This document shows positions 34,738 to 47,256 of a stretch of 64,000 nt of DNA, piece by piece (position 1 is the first letter of the stretch; each line of letters opens with the position of its first letter). A model generated the notes under the pieces. It worked only from the letters and a program-made list of their open reading frames with translations, did no database searches and was not told the DNA's origin. A program made the translations under genes and the position numbers. The DNA comes from Costus lasius (lineage: Eukaryota > Streptophyta > Magnoliopsida > Zingiberales > Costaceae). The stretch spans positions 75,078,556 to 75,142,555 of the forward strand of contig CM050449.1 of assembly GCA_027563935.2 (NCBI GenBank), read 5' to 3'.

Positions 34738-36609
34738 GAACAGAAATAGTGTCTCAAGGGTCGTAGTAGACTATCAGCACCATTACAGCGCCACAGAAGG
34801 AGGGTAAGAACACAGAAGAGTGCTACACTAAGGCATAATTTTACAGAACAGATTATACTGAAACGGAGGAGTAGGACCAACCACTACTTAATTCTTACAT
34901 CATGCCCAAAGTCTGACAAACCAGAAAATGACACACCCCAATATCCAGTCCTTAACAAATTACAATTTGCAGAAAATCAAAGCTGAACACACTTCATAAT
35001 TTTTACCATCAACCAGAAGTAATATATGAGTGAATTCCTTAGATTTCATGCAACTATCCTTAATTCATGTCAGACCAGTCTATGTTCTCACAAAGGTTAT
35101 AACACATTCAAAGTTTTCAAAAAATTCACAACATATAAACAGAACAGAAAATATTCACATAACAAACAATTAAACATAGAACAGAAACTATTCATGAAAT
35201 AATTTCCTCAAAATTCCTAAAACCGTGAGCTATAAAATTACTGTAAGGGGCGCCAGTTTCAGAACCTTAACAGAACGTACAAATTTCATGTAAATAATTT
35301 CAGTACACCACTACAGATAATTTTAATTATACGTTCGTGAAGAAAATTGACAAAAGCCCCAAAATTGGCTCGAACCATGATTTTCGAAAATTCCTAAGTT
35401 CTTAGTTAAATCCCCAATTTTGTTTTCTCTAAAATTTCTCATCAAGCAAATAAATTTTAGAAGAACTACAGACCACAATTTAAGAGATTAAACCATATAG
35501 GCTAAATTTTTCTCACAATGGAATATTCGTCTAACCAAAACATAGCAGATTTATATTGTCAGATTGCAACATATATTTTTGGTCCAATTTCGAACCAAAG
35601 CTAGTCAATATTATATTCAAAATGAAGCTCTCTGAATCTAGTTTCCAATAAAACTGGTTTCGCAAAATTTTGAATTGTAGGCAGGAAGATATAAGGGTTC
35701 AAACATAGGTGGGTCAGAATTTCAGATTTCAAGAAAACAGATTCATATATCAGAATTACGACATATATTTCAGATCCAATAACTAATCGAAAATAGGCGT
35801 TATGGGAGTCAAAATGAAGCTCTTCAAGCCTACGGTCTAATAAAACTGGTTTCACAGGATTTCGAGCTATACCTAGGGAGATACGAGAGTTCGAACACAA
35901 AAGGGTCAAGATTCTAGATTTTCAGAAAACAGATTTCGTAAGTTATATAACAATGCCGATTGCAACACGAATATAGTTCAGATGTGGTCGATATTACATA
36001 AGAATCAAAGCTGAGCGAATCTAGTTTCATACAAAATTTGTTTCGTGTGATTTGGATCTATAGATCATGAGATATTGAGGTTAAAGCACAGTAAGGTCAG
36101 ATTGGCGACTACAATTTTCAGCAAGACAAAATTTCTGAATCATCATGCATATTCAGATCCGACCTATAGAATAGAAAAACACAGGATCTACTTGCAGATT
36201 TTTGGTTCATACAGATAATTATTGCAAATAGGATTAGACTCCTTAGGATCGAATTACTCACCGAAAATTGCCCACAGAAAAAAAATGCCACAACAGAGGG
36301 TCAGGGATCTCCAGGAACTTCGTCCACCACCAGCGTCAGAAATTTGCAGGAGGCGCCAAACATAGTAAGGGCGACAACCACAGGCGGCTAGGGCAAGAAA
36401 ACAACAAAAATCGTGAGGGAGAGGAGCTCTCACGATATTTCTCTTTTTCTCCCACTCCAAACGGATCCAAGATCCAATAACCCAGTTAACTTAAGTGAAA
36501 ATCGGTTTTAAGGGCTCACCTGGGCTTAACCACCATGCGCCACTCCAATAACACAGAAATATGCGCCACCATGGTGGAAGAATTCCAGGAGCAAAGAGTC
36601 AAGGTTGAG

Positions 36610-36620
36610 GGTTCGAAGCC
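36610..36620 (+). other. tRNA-like B-box motif antisense in the LTR of I
   Basis: GGTTCGAAGCC resembles the Pol III box B consensus GGTTCGANTCC. It lies about 140 bp from the LTR start on the strand opposite to the element (also at 44746-44756 in the 5' LTR). A weak A-box position upstream holds CCACCATGGTGG. Element J has a better preserved version at the matching place. Confidence 0.4.
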
Positions 36621-36756
36621 CCAACCAAAATAATTATTTTTGCCCTGTAGGAAAAAGTCCTACAATTAGGCAAAAATCCCAAAACTTTAACAGATAAAAA
36701 TACAGAAACAGAATTTCTAACCATAAATCGAAATTCAGAAACTCGAGGGCGTTACA

Positions 36757-36770
36757 TCCTCCCCCCCTTA
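36757..36770 (-). other. Polypurine tract of Tekay element I
   Basis: On the minus strand TAAGGGGGGGAGGA directly abuts the LTR start TGTAACGCCC. It lies just after the gag-pol stop (36786). This is the primer for plus-strand DNA synthesis. Confidence 0.9.
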
Positions 36771-36785
36771 TAGAGCTTTAGTCCT

Positions 36786-39700
36786 CTAAAGCTGACCAAG
36801 CCCGTCACTGAACAGGTGAGGATGCTCCTTTCTCATATCTGCTTCAACCTCCCAAGAGGCTTCTTCAACAGACTGATTTCCCCAGATGACTTTCACAAGT
36901 GGAATAACCTTATTTCTCAGCACTTTCTCTTTTCTATCTTCAATTCTGAGAGGTTTCACCACAAAAGTCATGTTCTCTTCAAGCTGAAGAGGTTCCAACT
37001 CTAGAACATGTGAAGGATCAGAACAATATTTTCTGAGTGCAGATACATGGAACACATTATGGAGGTGTTCCAGTGATGGGGGCAGAGCAAGTCGGTATGC
37101 CACAGGTCCAACCCTCTCAATGATATCAAAGGGACCAATGTACCTGGGACTCAATTTTCCCCTCTTCCCAAATCTCATCACCCCTTTCATAGGTGAGACC
37201 TTTAGGAAAACATGCTCTCCCACCAAAAACTCAAGAGGACGCCGCCTCACATCAGCATAACTCTTCTGCCTATCCTGAGCAATCTTCATCTTTCTCTGAA
37301 TTTCTCTGATCTTCTCAGTGGCTTCCTGAACAGCATCAGACCTTAGCACTGTTCTGTCCCCAGTTTCCTCCCAGCATATAGGTGTTCTGCATTTCCTCCC
37401 ATATAGGGCCTCATACGGAGCCATCTGTATGCTAGAGTGAAACCTATTGTTGTAGGTGAACTCTATCAGTGATAAGTCCAGATCCCACTCAACAGACCAG
37501 TCAACCACATAAGATCTCAGAAGATCCTCAAGTGTCTGAATAGTTCTCTCTGTCTGACCATCAGATTGAGGATGATATGCAGTGCTGAAACTCAGATTAG
37601 TTTCCAAATCTTCCTGTAATTTCTTCCAAAACCTAGACAGAAATCGAGGATCACGGTCAGAGACAATGTCCAAGGGAACTCCATGCAATCTGACAATCTC
37701 ATCGATGTACAGTTTTGCTAACCGATCCAAACTGTAAGTCATTTTGATCGGTAAGAAGTGAGCTGACTTCGTGAGTCTGTCCACAATCACCCATACAGCA
37801 TCATGATTCCTTCTGGTATTGGGCAGTCCACACACAAAGTCCATACTGATAGGCTCCCACTTCCACTGAGGAATAGGGAGAGACTGCATCAAACCGCCCG
37901 ACCTCTGATGCTCAGCCTTCACGGTTTGGCAAGTCAAACATCTGGACACAAACAAATGCACATCCTTCTTCATACCATGCCACCAGAAAGTCTTTTTCAG
38001 ATCCTGATACATCTTGGTACTACCAGGATGAACGGTATACTTAGTGCAATGGCTTTCCTTAAGAATTTCATTTCTCAACTCAGGGTCCTCAGGGACACAG
38101 ACCCTTCCACGGAATCTGAGGAGACCATCATCCGACATACTGAAATTATCAACCCAGTCTTGCTCAGACCTCTCTTTCCACAGTAAAATATCCGGATCTG
38201 ACTGCTGCCCTGATCTCAGTCTCTGCAGTAACTCTGACTGAACCCTGAGAGAAGCTAGAAGACCGCCTCTCTCACCCGGAGTCACACTCAGATGTAAGTC
38301 ACTGAACTCCTGCAATAGTCGCCACTCCTGGACTCGCAGTGCAGCTATCTGAGTCACAGGATACCGACTAAGAGCATCAGCCACCACATTGGCTTTACCA
38401 GACTGATATTGGATGGTGAAGTCATAATCCTTTATCCATTCAAGCCATCGCCTCTGTCTCATATTCAGCTCTTTCTGAGTGAAGATATACTTCAAGCTCT
38501 GGTGATCGGTAAACAATTCAAATGTCTGTCCAAACAGATAGTGCCTCCAGATCTTCAAGGCAAAAACTACAGCTGCCAACTCCAGATCATGAGTGGGGTA
38601 GTTTACCTCATAGTCTTTGAGTTGCCTTGAAGCATAAGCAACTACCTTTCCTTGCTGCATCAGTACAGCACCCAGACCCTTACCAGAGGCATCAGTGTAC
38701 ACAGTGAACTTCTCTCCATCACAGGGAATGATGAGGATAGGAGCACTGGTCAGTCTCCTTTTCAGTTCTTGAAAACTAAACTCACAGTCATCAGACCACT
38801 CAAACTTCAAATTCTTTCTAGTTAGCTTAGTCAGAGGACCAGCCAGCTTGGAAAAACCCCCCACAAAACGGCGGTAGTATCCAGCTAAGCCCAGAAAACT
38901 TCTGACCTCAGTCGCTGTAGTTGGTCTTCCCCAGTGAAGAATGGCCTCCACCTTCACTGGATCCACAGACACACCCTGGCCAGAAATAATGTGCCCCAGA
39001 AAGCCAATCTGATATAGCCAGAACTCACATTTGCTGGCCTTAGCATACAGCTGCTTCAGCCGCAGAATCTCCAGCACCTTGCGCAAATCCTGAGAGTGAT
39101 CTTGCGCATTCTTGGAGTAGATCAGAATATCATCAATGAAGACGACCACACATTTATCCAGAAGCTCATGAAATATCCTGTTCATCAGATCCATAAACAC
39201 CGCAGGGGCATTTGTCAGTCCAAAAGGCATAACAAGAAACTCATAGTGCCCATACCTGGTCCTGAATGCAGTTTTAGGTACATCCTCCTCCTGAACTCTC
39301 AACTGATGATAGCCAGACCTCAGATCAATTTTAGAGAATACAGTAGCACCCTGCAACTGATCAAAGAGATCATCAATACAGGGTAATGGGTACTTATTCC
39401 TAACAGTCACTTGATTGAGTTGACGGTAATCGATGCACATGCGCAAAGTACCATCCTTCTTCTTCACAAATAACACAGGTGCTCCCCATGGAGAAACACT
39501 GGGTCGAATATACCCCTTCTCTAATAGTTCTTCCAGTTGCTTCTTCAGCTCTGTCAGTTCTGAAGTTGCCATCCTGTAAGGAGCTTTAGATACCGGTGCC
39601 GTGCCCGGCAACAACTCGATACCAAACTCAACTTCTCTGCTGGGTGGTAACCCAGATAAATCATCAGAGAAGACGTCAGTAAACTCTCTTACCACAGGAA

Positions 39701-41336
39701 TTCTAGCCAGATCCAAATCAGGCTCAGTCTGCACCTTGACATGCGCCAGATACCCCTTGCAGCCCTGGGCTAAAAGCTTCCTGGCCTGCAGATGAGATAT
39801 CACCAAAGGCTCCTGTTCTGAAATCCGGCCTTGGATAACCAGTTGCTGTCCATCACTTAGATGCAGAGTAATTAACTTTTCAAAACAATCTAAAGTAGCA
39901 TGATAGGCAGACAGCCAATCCATGCCCAGAATGATGTCATAGTCTTTCATAGGAAGACTAATCAAATCAATAGGTAAATCATATCCTTCAACCTTAATCA
40001 AACAGTCAGGATATGTTATATCTGTAGATACGGCCTCACCCATAGGTGTATGAACAGAAATACAGAAATCAAGTATCCTAGGCAACACAGGCAGACATGG
40101 TGCAAAACATGCAGACACAAAAGATAAATTGGCACCAGGATCAAAAAGAATGCGTGCCAAATAACTAAACACATAAAGTGTACCTTCCACCACGGACTTC
40201 GAAGCCGAAGCATCCCTCTCCGCGATGGCATACACGCGAGTCTGCACCGTAGGCTTCTCACCCTGTCCTCTAGCATCCGGCATATGACAGTCCTTAATCA
40301 TATGTCCCACCTTACCACATCTGAAGCAAGCGCCAGTCTTCCTGTAGCACTCATTATCCTGATGTTTAGTGCTCCCGCAGTGGAGACACTTCCTGCCATT
40401 CTGAGAAACTGTGCTGACTGGCTTCTGATAAGGTTGGTATCTGCCCTTACTGTCTTTCTTCTTATTCTTGAAATTCTTCTTATCCTTACCACCTAGAGTG
40501 GTTGCGTAAGTCACAGAAGTAGGGGCGGGTGCAGTGACTGGAATAGTATCAGCAGCCATCTCAGCAATGCACCTCTCAGCAGTGCGAGCCCTGTCTACCA
40601 CTTCAGCATAAGATTCCAAGTGTAGCATAGCTACCCTTGTCCTGATATCTTTCCTCAAACCCCGCTGAAACTTCTTGGCTCTTCTTTCCTCGGTGTTGAC
40701 TAAGTGAGGAGCATACCCCGACAACCGAGCGAATGTGGCCTCATACTGATCCACCGTCAGGTCACCCTGCTCAAGATGAATAAACTCCACCTCGCGCTCC
40801 TCAGATAAGCTAGAGGGGAAAAACTTGGCATTGAACTTCATCATGAAATACTGCCAGTCAACAACTCTGGATTCAGTTGCCGCCAGTCTGACAACTCCCT
40901 TCCACCAATCTTCGGCATCTCCACGCAACATGAAGACAGACAAACATAGCTTGTCTGCATCATCACAGCGTAAAACCTGGAAAATCTTTTCCAGTGTTAA
41001 AAGCCAATCCTCAGCTGCTCTGGGCCCCGGACTACCATAAAATGCAGTTGGGTTCAGGTGCTGAAACTCTCGAACCAACCGAGCATATCGTTGATGTGCG
41101 CCATCACCCAGAGAAGAACCAGCCGGTTGTGCCTGTGACTGAGACTGTGTCTGCGACAGCCGCTGCAATAACTGTTGCTGAACCTCCATGTGCTGCGCCT
41201 GCTGCTGCTGCATCATCTGAGTTTGCTGCTGGATGAATGCGTTTTGTTGTTGCATCATAGCAGTCATAGCCTCCATGGTCTGCCTCAGGTCAGACTGTTG
41301 ATCACCGTTGCTACTGCTAGCTCTTGGTCGCACCAT
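36786..41336 (-). CDS. Gag-pol polyprotein of Tekay/Del element I, intact frame
   Basis: The frame has 1516 codons from MVRPRAS; an in-frame ATG 39 bases upstream is less likely, since the related element J also starts MVRPRSS. Numbered from that upstream ATG (residue 1), the order is: Gln-rich N-terminus; retrotransposon gag domain (about 120-235, [19 protein letters not shown]); two CCHC knuckles ([14 protein letters not shown], and [14 protein letters not shown] at about 349-362); protease ([12 protein letters not shown], about 410); RT with FIDDIL (about 745); RNase H ([21 protein letters not shown]); integrase HHCC and DDE (Asp about 1177 and 1238, Glu about 1275); and a chromodomain-like end ([20 protein letters not shown]). 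The protease motif DPGA replaces the usual DS/TGA. No frame break is seen. Confidence 0.96.
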   Translation of the reverse strand: MVRPRASSSNGDQQSDLRQTMEAMTAMMQQQNAFIQQQTQMMQQQQAQHMEVQQQLLQRLSQTQSQSQAQPAGSSLGDGAHQRYARLVREFQHLNPTAFYGSPGPRAAEDWLLTLEKIFQVLRCDDADKLCLSVFMLRGDAEDWWKGVVRLAATESRVVDWQYFMMKFNAKFFPSSLSEEREVEFIHLEQGDLTVDQYEATFARLSGYAPHLVNTEERRAKKFQRGLRKDIRTRVAMLHLESYAEVVDRARTAERCIAEMAADTIPVTAPAPTSVTYATTLGGKDKKNFKNKKKDSKGRYQPYQKPVSTVSQNGRKCLHCGSTKHQDNECYRKTGACFRCGKVGHMIKDCHMPDARGQGEKPTVQTRVYAIAERDASASKSVVEGTLYVFSYLARILFDPGANLSFVSACFAPCLPVLPRILDFCISVHTPMGEAVSTDITYPDCLIKVEGYDLPIDLISLPMKDYDIILGMDWLSAYHATLDCFEKLITLHLSDGQQLVIQGRISEQEPLVISHLQARKLLAQGCKGYLAHVKVQTEPDLDLARIPVVREFTDVFSDDLSGLPPSREVEFGIELLPGTAPVSKAPYRMATSELTELKKQLEELLEKGYIRPSVSPWGAPVLFVKKKDGTLRMCIDYRQLNQVTVRNKYPLPCIDDLFDQLQGATVFSKIDLRSGYHQLRVQEEDVPKTAFRTRYGHYEFLVMPFGLTNAPAVFMDLMNRIFHELLDKCVVVFIDDILIYSKNAQDHSQDLRKVLEILRLKQLYAKASKCEFWLYQIGFLGHIISGQGVSVDPVKVEAILHWGRPTTATEVRSFLGLAGYYRRFVGGFSKLAGPLTKLTRKNLKFEWSDDCEFSFQELKRRLTSAPILIIPCDGEKFTVYTDASGKGLGAVLMQQGKVVAYASRQLKDYEVNYPTHDLELAAVVFALKIWRHYLFGQTFELFTDHQSLKYIFTQKELNMRQRRWLEWIKDYDFTIQYQSGKANVVADALSRYPVTQIAALRVQEWRLLQEFSDLHLSVTPGERGGLLASLRVQSELLQRLRSGQQSDPDILLWKERSEQDWVDNFSMSDDGLLRFRGRVCVPEDPELRNEILKESHCTKYTVHPGSTKMYQDLKKTFWWHGMKKDVHLFVSRCLTCQTVKAEHQRSGGLMQSLPIPQWKWEPISMDFVCGLPNTRRNHDAVWVIVDRLTKSAHFLPIKMTYSLDRLAKLYIDEIVRLHGVPLDIVSDRDPRFLSRFWKKLQEDLETNLSFSTAYHPQSDGQTERTIQTLEDLLRSYVVDWSVEWDLDLSLIEFTYNNRFHSSIQMAPYEALYGRKCRTPICWEETGDRTVLRSDAVQEATEKIREIQRKMKIAQDRQKSYADVRRRPLEFLVGEHVFLKVSPMKGVMRFGKRGKLSPRYIGPFDIIERVGPVAYRLALPPSLEHLHNVFHVSALRKYCSDPSHVLELEPLQLEENMTFVVKPLRIEDRKEKVLRNKVIPLVKVIWGNQSVEEASWEVEADMRKEHPHLFSDGLGQL

Positions 41337-41465
41337 TTTTACCTGCATCACATAACACAGTAGAATAACATCCAATATTCAATCACAAATCAGATCCTAA
41401 CTTGGTTTCTAGCAATACACAAACAAAGTTTTCCTTCCCCGGAGTTTCTAATTGCTAGTAATATT

Positions 41466-41477
41466 GCTCTGATACCA
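41466..41477 (-). other. Primer binding site of Tekay element I
   Basis: On the minus strand TGGTATCAGAGC, two bases from the 5' LTR end at 41480, complements initiator methionine tRNA. Leader and gag follow leftwards. Confidence 0.93.
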
Positions 41478-41479
41478 TC

Positions 41480-44400
41480 TGTAACATCCCTCAGAATCAC
41501 ACCCCACACGCATACAAGTAAAATACGGGGTTTCAAAAATTTTTTTACTCTTCCATTAAAACACAAGAAGAAAGCGGCATCGAAGGACATTACTACGGAA
41601 CTGAAAACCGCACAGAACTGAATAGGATCGATTTACTAGGAAATAGAAATCCGGAAATCCAAAAAATCCGATAGCAAGTATAATAATTTACTGCTGCACA
41701 GACACGCATATCCTGAAATAAAACAGATGTCCACACTACACATATGTGGAAAACACAAATTCAGATATATTGCGGAATAAGAACAATAACTCTCAAATCG
41801 GACATTTCAGAATAAGAATAATTTCAAATCTCACGAATGCAAAACTCGTATCTAACAATTAAAACGAGACAACTATAATATAATATCCTGAAAACAGGCA
41901 TAAGCCCTTAGGAGATAAAACGTATCATATAATTAAGTTAGGCACGCAGGCCTGACAGATTTTTTAGAAGACAACTCTTAGAAATTAAATAAAACATCAG
42001 CATCATAGTAAATTCGTGAATTAGCTGTAGCGATCACTGTCCCAATGTCTCACCTGAAAATATTTAAACAACGGGGGTGAGCTAAAAAGCTCAGTGAGTA
42101 AAAGACACTAAAAGCCATCCATAGTACACATCAAAAATATCATGCATAAGTTGAAATACATTTTTGTAACAGATAAGATAAATCAACTTAACATGCACAC
42201 TCATATCAGAAACAAAACATAATCAAATACAGATACTTATAACATTAGGCATCAAGCATGAAGTAGGATATAAGTATACCAACCCCTCCCTACTAAACAC
42301 ACTGCCTAACACATCTATAATACAGATCGAAACAGAACTACAGAAATCAGAACTGACAGACAGAAAATCAGAATTTTCAGAATCCAAACGGATAGTCTAC
42401 ATCGGAAACAGAAAGGCCACAGAAGGCCTGATGACCACATAAGGTCTGACCCCACCTCTGCCGAGGACGAGACATGCATGCATATCAGAAACAGAATGGT
42501 AGAGGAGGTATCAGTGGGTGGCCCCCGTCTTGTCAGGACGTGGCACTCTGGCCTCCAAAACCCAGAACAGAATGGTAGAGGAGGTATCAGTGGGTGGCCC
42601 CCGTTTTGTCAGGACGTGGCACTCTGGTCTCCAATACCCAGAACAGAATGGTAGAGGAGGTATCAGTGGGTGGCCCCCGTCTTGTCAGGACGTGGCACTC
42701 TGGTCTCCAATACCCAGAACAGAATGGTAGAGGAGGTATCAGTGGGTGGCCCCCGTCTTGTCAGGACGTGGCACTCTGGTCTCCAATACCCAGAACAGAA
42801 TGGTAGAGGAGGTATCAGTGGGTGGCCCCCGTCTTGTCAGGACGTGGCACTCTGGCCTCCAATACCTATAACGGAACAGAAATAGTGTCTCAAGGGTCGT
42901 AGTAGACTATCAGTACCATTACAGCGCCACAGAAGGAGGGTAAGAACACAGAAGAGTGCTACACTAGGGCATAATTTTACAGAACAGATTATACTGAAAC
43001 GGAGGAGTAGGACCAACCACTACTTAATTCTTACATCATGCCCAAAGTCTGACAAACCAGAAAATGACACACCCCAATATCCAGTCCTTAACAAATTACA
43101 ATTTGCAGAAAATCAAAGCTGAACACACTTCATAATTTTTACCATCAACCAGAAGTAATATATGAGTGAATTCCTTAGATTTCATGCAACTATCCTTAAT
43201 TCATGTCAGACCAGTCTATGTTCTCACAAAGGTTATAACACATTCAAAGTTTTCAGAAAATTCACAACATATAAACAGAACAGAAAATATTCACATAACA
43301 AACAATTAAACATAGAACAGAAACTATTCATGAAATAATTTCCTCAAAATTCCTAAAACCGTGAGCTATAAAATTACTGTAAGGGGCGCCAGTTTCAGAA
43401 CCTTAACAGAACGTACAAATTTCATGTAAATAATTTCAGTACACCACTACAGATAATTTTAATTATACGTTCGTGAAGAAAATTGACAAAAGCCCCAAAA
43501 TTGGCTCGAACCATGATTTTCGAAAATTCCTAAGTTCTTAGTTAAATCCCCAATTTTGTTTTCTCTAAAATTTCTCATCAAGCAAATAAATTTTAGAAGA
43601 ACTACAGACCACAATTTAAGAGATTAAACCATACAGGCTAAATTTTTCTCACAATGGAATATTCGTCTAACCAAAACATAGCAGATTTATATTGTCAGAT
43701 TGCAACATATATTTTTGGTCCAATTTCGAACCAAAGCTAGTCAATATTATATTCAAAATGAAGCTCTCTGAATCTAGTTTCCAATAAAACTGGTTTCGCA
43801 AAATTTTGAATTGTAGGCAGGAAGATATAAGGGTTCAAACATAGGTGGGTCAGAATTTCAGATTTCAAGAAAACAGATTCATATATCAGAATTACGACAT
43901 ATATTTCAGATCTAATAACTAATCGAAAATAGGCGTTATGGGAGTCAAAATGAAGCTCTTCAAGCCTACGGTCTAATAAAACTGGTTTCACAGGATTTCG
44001 AGCTATACCTAGGGAGATACGAGAGTTCGAACACAAAAGGGTCAAGATTCTAGATTTTCAGAAAACAGATTTCGTAAGTTATATAACAATGCCGATTGCA
44101 ACACGAATATAGTTCAGATGTGGTCGATATTACATAAGAATCAAAGCTGAGCGAATCTAGTTTCATACAAAATTTGTTTCGTGTGATTTGGATCTATAGA
44201 TCATGAGATATTGAGGTTAAAGCACAGTAAGGTCAGATTGGCGACTACAATTTTCAGCAAGACAAAATTTCTGAATCATCATGCATATTCAGATCCGACC
44301 TATAGAATAGAAAAACACAGGATCTACTTGCAGATTTTTGGTTCATACAGATAATTATTGCAAATAGGATTAGACTCCTTAGCATCGAATTACTCACCGA

Positions 44401-44892
44401 AAATTGCCCACAGAAAAAAAACGCCACAACAGAGGGTCAGGGATCTCCAGGAACTTCGTCCACCACCAGCGTCAGAAATTTGCAGGAGGCGCCAAACACA
44501 GTAAGGGCGACAACCACAGGCGGCTAGGGCAAGAAAACAACAAAAATCGTGAGGGAGAGGAGCTCTCACGATATTTCTCTTTTTCTCCCACTCCAAACGG
44601 ATCCAAGATCCAATAACCCAGTTAACTTAAGTGAAAATCGGTTTTAAGGGCTCACCTGGGCTTAACCACCATGCGCCACTCCAATAACACAGAAATATGC
44701 GCCACCATGGTGGAAGAATTCCAGGAGCAAAGAGTCAAGGTTGAGGGTTCGAAGCCCCAACCAAAATAATTATTTTTGCCCTATAGGAAAAAGTCCTACA
44801 ATTAGGCAAAAATCCCAAAACTTTAACAGATAAAAATACAGAAACAGAATTTCTAACCTTAAATCGAAATTCAGAAACTCGAGGGCGTTACA
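41480..44892 (-). repeat. 5' LTR of Tekay element I (3413 bp)
   Basis: It is the same as the LTR at 33268-36756 except for about 20 substitutions and one fewer 76-bp unit. It is followed, in element sense, by the primer site. TCACA lies outside its start at 44893-44897. Confidence 0.97.
42494..42873. repeat. Five 76-bp tandem units in the 5' LTR of I
   Basis: Units start at 42494, 42570, 42646, 42722 and 42798. The sequence is the same as in the 3' LTR array, with one unit fewer and a few substitutions (for example CCCGTTTTGTC in the second unit). Confidence 0.97.
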
Positions 44893-45485
44893 TCACATGC
44901 ACAAAATCATAATGTTAAGATCAAACTCAACGAAATATTGAAAAAGAGTTATCTAGTCATTGGAAGTTAAGTAAATTACTTCCCCATGTCTCAAAAATAG
45001 TTTAAGCTATCATCATGAGGGAATTACAACAAATCATGGTGTCAGAGGATCGAAAATTGAAAGACAAGAGGAGTTTTAGAAAATACAGCACGGCTGTGAA
45101 GTATTTCACAGCCGTAATTTGCAAATAGCTTCGGTGAATAGTGTCGGCGATGCTTTGCGCTTCGATTCCTCCTCCAATCGATCTCTTTACGGTCTGAAAC
45201 TTTTGGTGTGTTGTCTCCTCCCTCTGACGGAGCTTCAATATGAAAATTACGGATGGAGATCGTCTAGATTGAACGTGGCGGCGAAACCCTCGGGGACGGC
45301 GTGGATCAAGATTTCTCCCTCGACGGTGGATCAAAATTGGGGCTGTTGGTCTCTCCGTAATCCTCTCGTGAAAAGCTCTCCTTTTGCTTCTTACGACATC
45401 GAATATAAACTTCTGGATCGTCCGCAATCATCTCCGCAAGAATCGGGTGTGGACATTGACCTGAGCGTCGCGTTCAAAATGGGTT

Positions 45486-45846
45486 TTACGGCCGTGTAAT
45501 TGTTTACGGCTAGTGCCGTAAAATCACTTAAGTCTTTTGTGCCGATGTCGTCTCGAAAAATATGGCCCGTAAAATAGTTTACGGCCAGTGCCGTAAAATC
45601 TCTTGAACTCTCTAGTCGGATTCGTCTGGAAAATACGGCTCGTAAACTGGTTTAAGTGCCGTAATTTCAGCGAAGGTCTCTGTTCCGAAAGCGCCCCAAA
45701 ATACGGCTGTGTAAATGCTTACGGTGGTGCCGTAATTTTGCGAAAGCCTTCTGTTCGGTAAATCACCAAAATACAGCCGTGATCTCGATAATATGGTAGC
45801 CGTGTAAAATACGGTACCGTAAAATCCTTTACGGCACTACCGTATT
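45486..45846. repeat. Palindromic array in the 3' LTR of element H
   Basis: Five units of about 70 bp with GTTTACGGCTAGTGCCGTAA, GTTTACGGCCAGTGCCGTAA, and ACGGTACCGTAA cores, spaced by segments with TCTGTTC. It continues the design seen in all other Athila LTRs of the window. Confidence 0.88.
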
Positions 45847-46506
45847 TTGGGTTCTTTGCCTCGATTTGCGTGAAAATTCTCGGGTGACTTCTTCTTGATG
45901 ATGAGAACTCTTCCATGTATTTGATTTTTGCTTGAAAATGTCTAAAATAGTGCCTTTTTGTCTGAAAAACATGAAAAACCAAAATAGAAGTAGACTTTGC
46001 AATATTTAATGGATTCAGCATAAAAACGAGTAAAAAGATCCTCAATTTAGCATGAAAAGGTATCTAAAATGATACAAAATATACTATATATTTTGGTGTC
46101 ATCAAACACATAAGGCTCAAACCTTGCTTGTCCTCAAGCAAAAATCAAAATTTGAAATCAAAATTTGATTAAAAGAATAACCTTTTCATGCTCAATAAAT
46201 TTCTAAAATACAACTTGTCAATGAAAAATTCTATTAATTGATTTACAAAATTTCAAGTAAACATATCATCCTTTGAGCTCAATTTTCTAGATTCACAACT
46301 CAATCAAATAAAACTTCGCAACTTGTACAATAGATAGAATTTTCAATCTCATGATTTCACCCAGTATCAATTTAAATCTATCATGCTTTTGTTTACAGGA
46401 ATTAGGTCTCCAAGATCTTTTTCCACACATAATTTTTTCTTTTTGTTTGTTTTTTCATTGTCTTTGCATAGACACATACTTTTTATTTTTGACTTCAACT
46501 CTTTCT

Positions 46507-46541
46507 TCGGTACCACTGTCAATTTTACACAGTGCCAAGTA
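46507..46541 (-). other. Conserved bulged hairpin, copy 1, element H
   Basis: On the minus strand: CTTGGCACTGT, loop, ACAGTGGTACCGAAG. The inner six pairs are perfect. The innermost pair is T-A where element E has C-G (read on the plus strand), which is a two-sided change. Confidence 0.65.
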
Positions 46542-46599
46542 GAGGAGTCTTATTCTTTTCACCACTCATTATTTTTCATGCATAGACTTCAACCCTTGT

Positions 46600-46634
46600 C
46601 TTAGGTACTTCTATCAAATTTACATAGTGCCAAG
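46600..46634 (-). other. Conserved bulged hairpin, copy 2, element H
   Basis: On the minus strand: CTTGGCACTAT, loop, then ATAGAAGTACCTAAG. Four of the six inner pairs hold, with one wobble and one mismatch. The fifth pair is A-T where copy 1 has G-C (plus strand), again changed on both sides. It lies 93 bp from copy 1. Confidence 0.55.
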
Positions 46635-47256
46635 TAGGGGAGTCTCTCACTAGTTTTTATAGATCTCGGATTCTTATTTCCCAACAAATAGCAAAAATAG
46701 ACTAAACCTCAACTAGGTTGATCAATTGATCTAAATTCACAAATCATACTAATATACTCATTTTATTCAAAAGAGAAGTTTCACTTTGAAATTTCATTCT
46801 TCAAATAATATATCTCCCCAAAATTTTATGCATCAATCAATGTCATATCTCAATAGACATATATGTATTGAATAAATAAATTTGACATGATGGAGTTATG
46901 TTTTCAATCATGAATTTGAGATCATCAATCATTCAAGTCATCAACAGTATAAATTAAGAGTGAACTCATCATCACCATCAATTATCACAATATCATATCA
47001 ACAAAAATATATCATCATGTATATCATATCAAACATCAGAATATCAAAATATCATACAACCCCATCGAATCAGTAAAGATCAATATCATCATCATCATAC
47101 AACCATATCGAAATAAGAATAATAGGCATGTTAAACAGAATGCAGTGGCGGCAGTCATGGAAGCACCATCCTTCCCTTCATCATATAAAACAACAATGAG
47201 ATAAAGAAAATCATAGTATAGCAAAAAGGTAAGGGAAGATAATACTCACAAAGCCT

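Larger units (their letters stand above)
33268..36756 (-). repeat. 3' LTR of Tekay element I (3489 bp)
   Basis: On the minus strand it starts TGTAACGCCCTCGAG at 36756 and ends GGGATGTTACA at 33268. It contains six 76-bp tandem units (34282-34737), where the other LTR has five. This exactly accounts for the 76-bp length difference. Short repeated ORFs in this tract are by-products of the repeat. Confidence 0.97.
33268..44892 (-). mobile_element. Complete Tekay/Del chromovirus, element I, duplication TCACA
   Basis: This is an 11.6-kb element with two long LTRs (3489 and 3413 bp), an initiator-Met primer site, a polypurine tract, and one uninterrupted gag-pol frame. TCACA flanks it at 33263-33267 and 44893-44897. 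It sits inside the 3' LTR of Athila element H. By eye the LTRs differ at about 20 positions over 3.4 kb plus one 76-bp repeat unit, marking it as the youngest insertion I can date here. Apart from an altered protease motif it looks competent. Confidence 0.97.
32567..46104 (-). repeat. 3' LTR of element H, split by Tekay element I
   Basis: The halves are 32567-33267 and 44893-46104, totalling about 1.91 kb once the TCACA duplicate is discounted. On the minus strand it starts TGATGACACC at 46104 and ends CTATCA at 32567. It carries the array at 45486-45846, the hairpin at 45090-45115, and a relic primer site at 32621-32639. It differs from the 5' LTR at clearly more sites than the LTR pair of I does, which fits an older insertion. 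Confidence 0.93.
46105..47256 (-). other. 3' UTR of Athila element H
   Basis: This AT-rich non-coding region lies between the env-like stop and the LTR. It contains the pre-LTR motif GCTTGAGGACAAGC (46126-46139 on the minus strand), two copies of the bulged hairpin (46507-46541 and 46600-46634) and a CATCAT-rich tract near 46970-47100. It is homologous to the regions in C and E. Confidence 0.75.

Noticed and set aside
34306..34749. Four overlapping, nearly identical 70-residue ORFs
   Set aside because: They are produced by the 76-bp tandem repeat read in shifting frames. There is no evidence of coding.
37803..41363. Many plus-strand ORFs of 60-130 residues
   Set aside because: They are antisense shadows of the intact gag-pol frame of element I.
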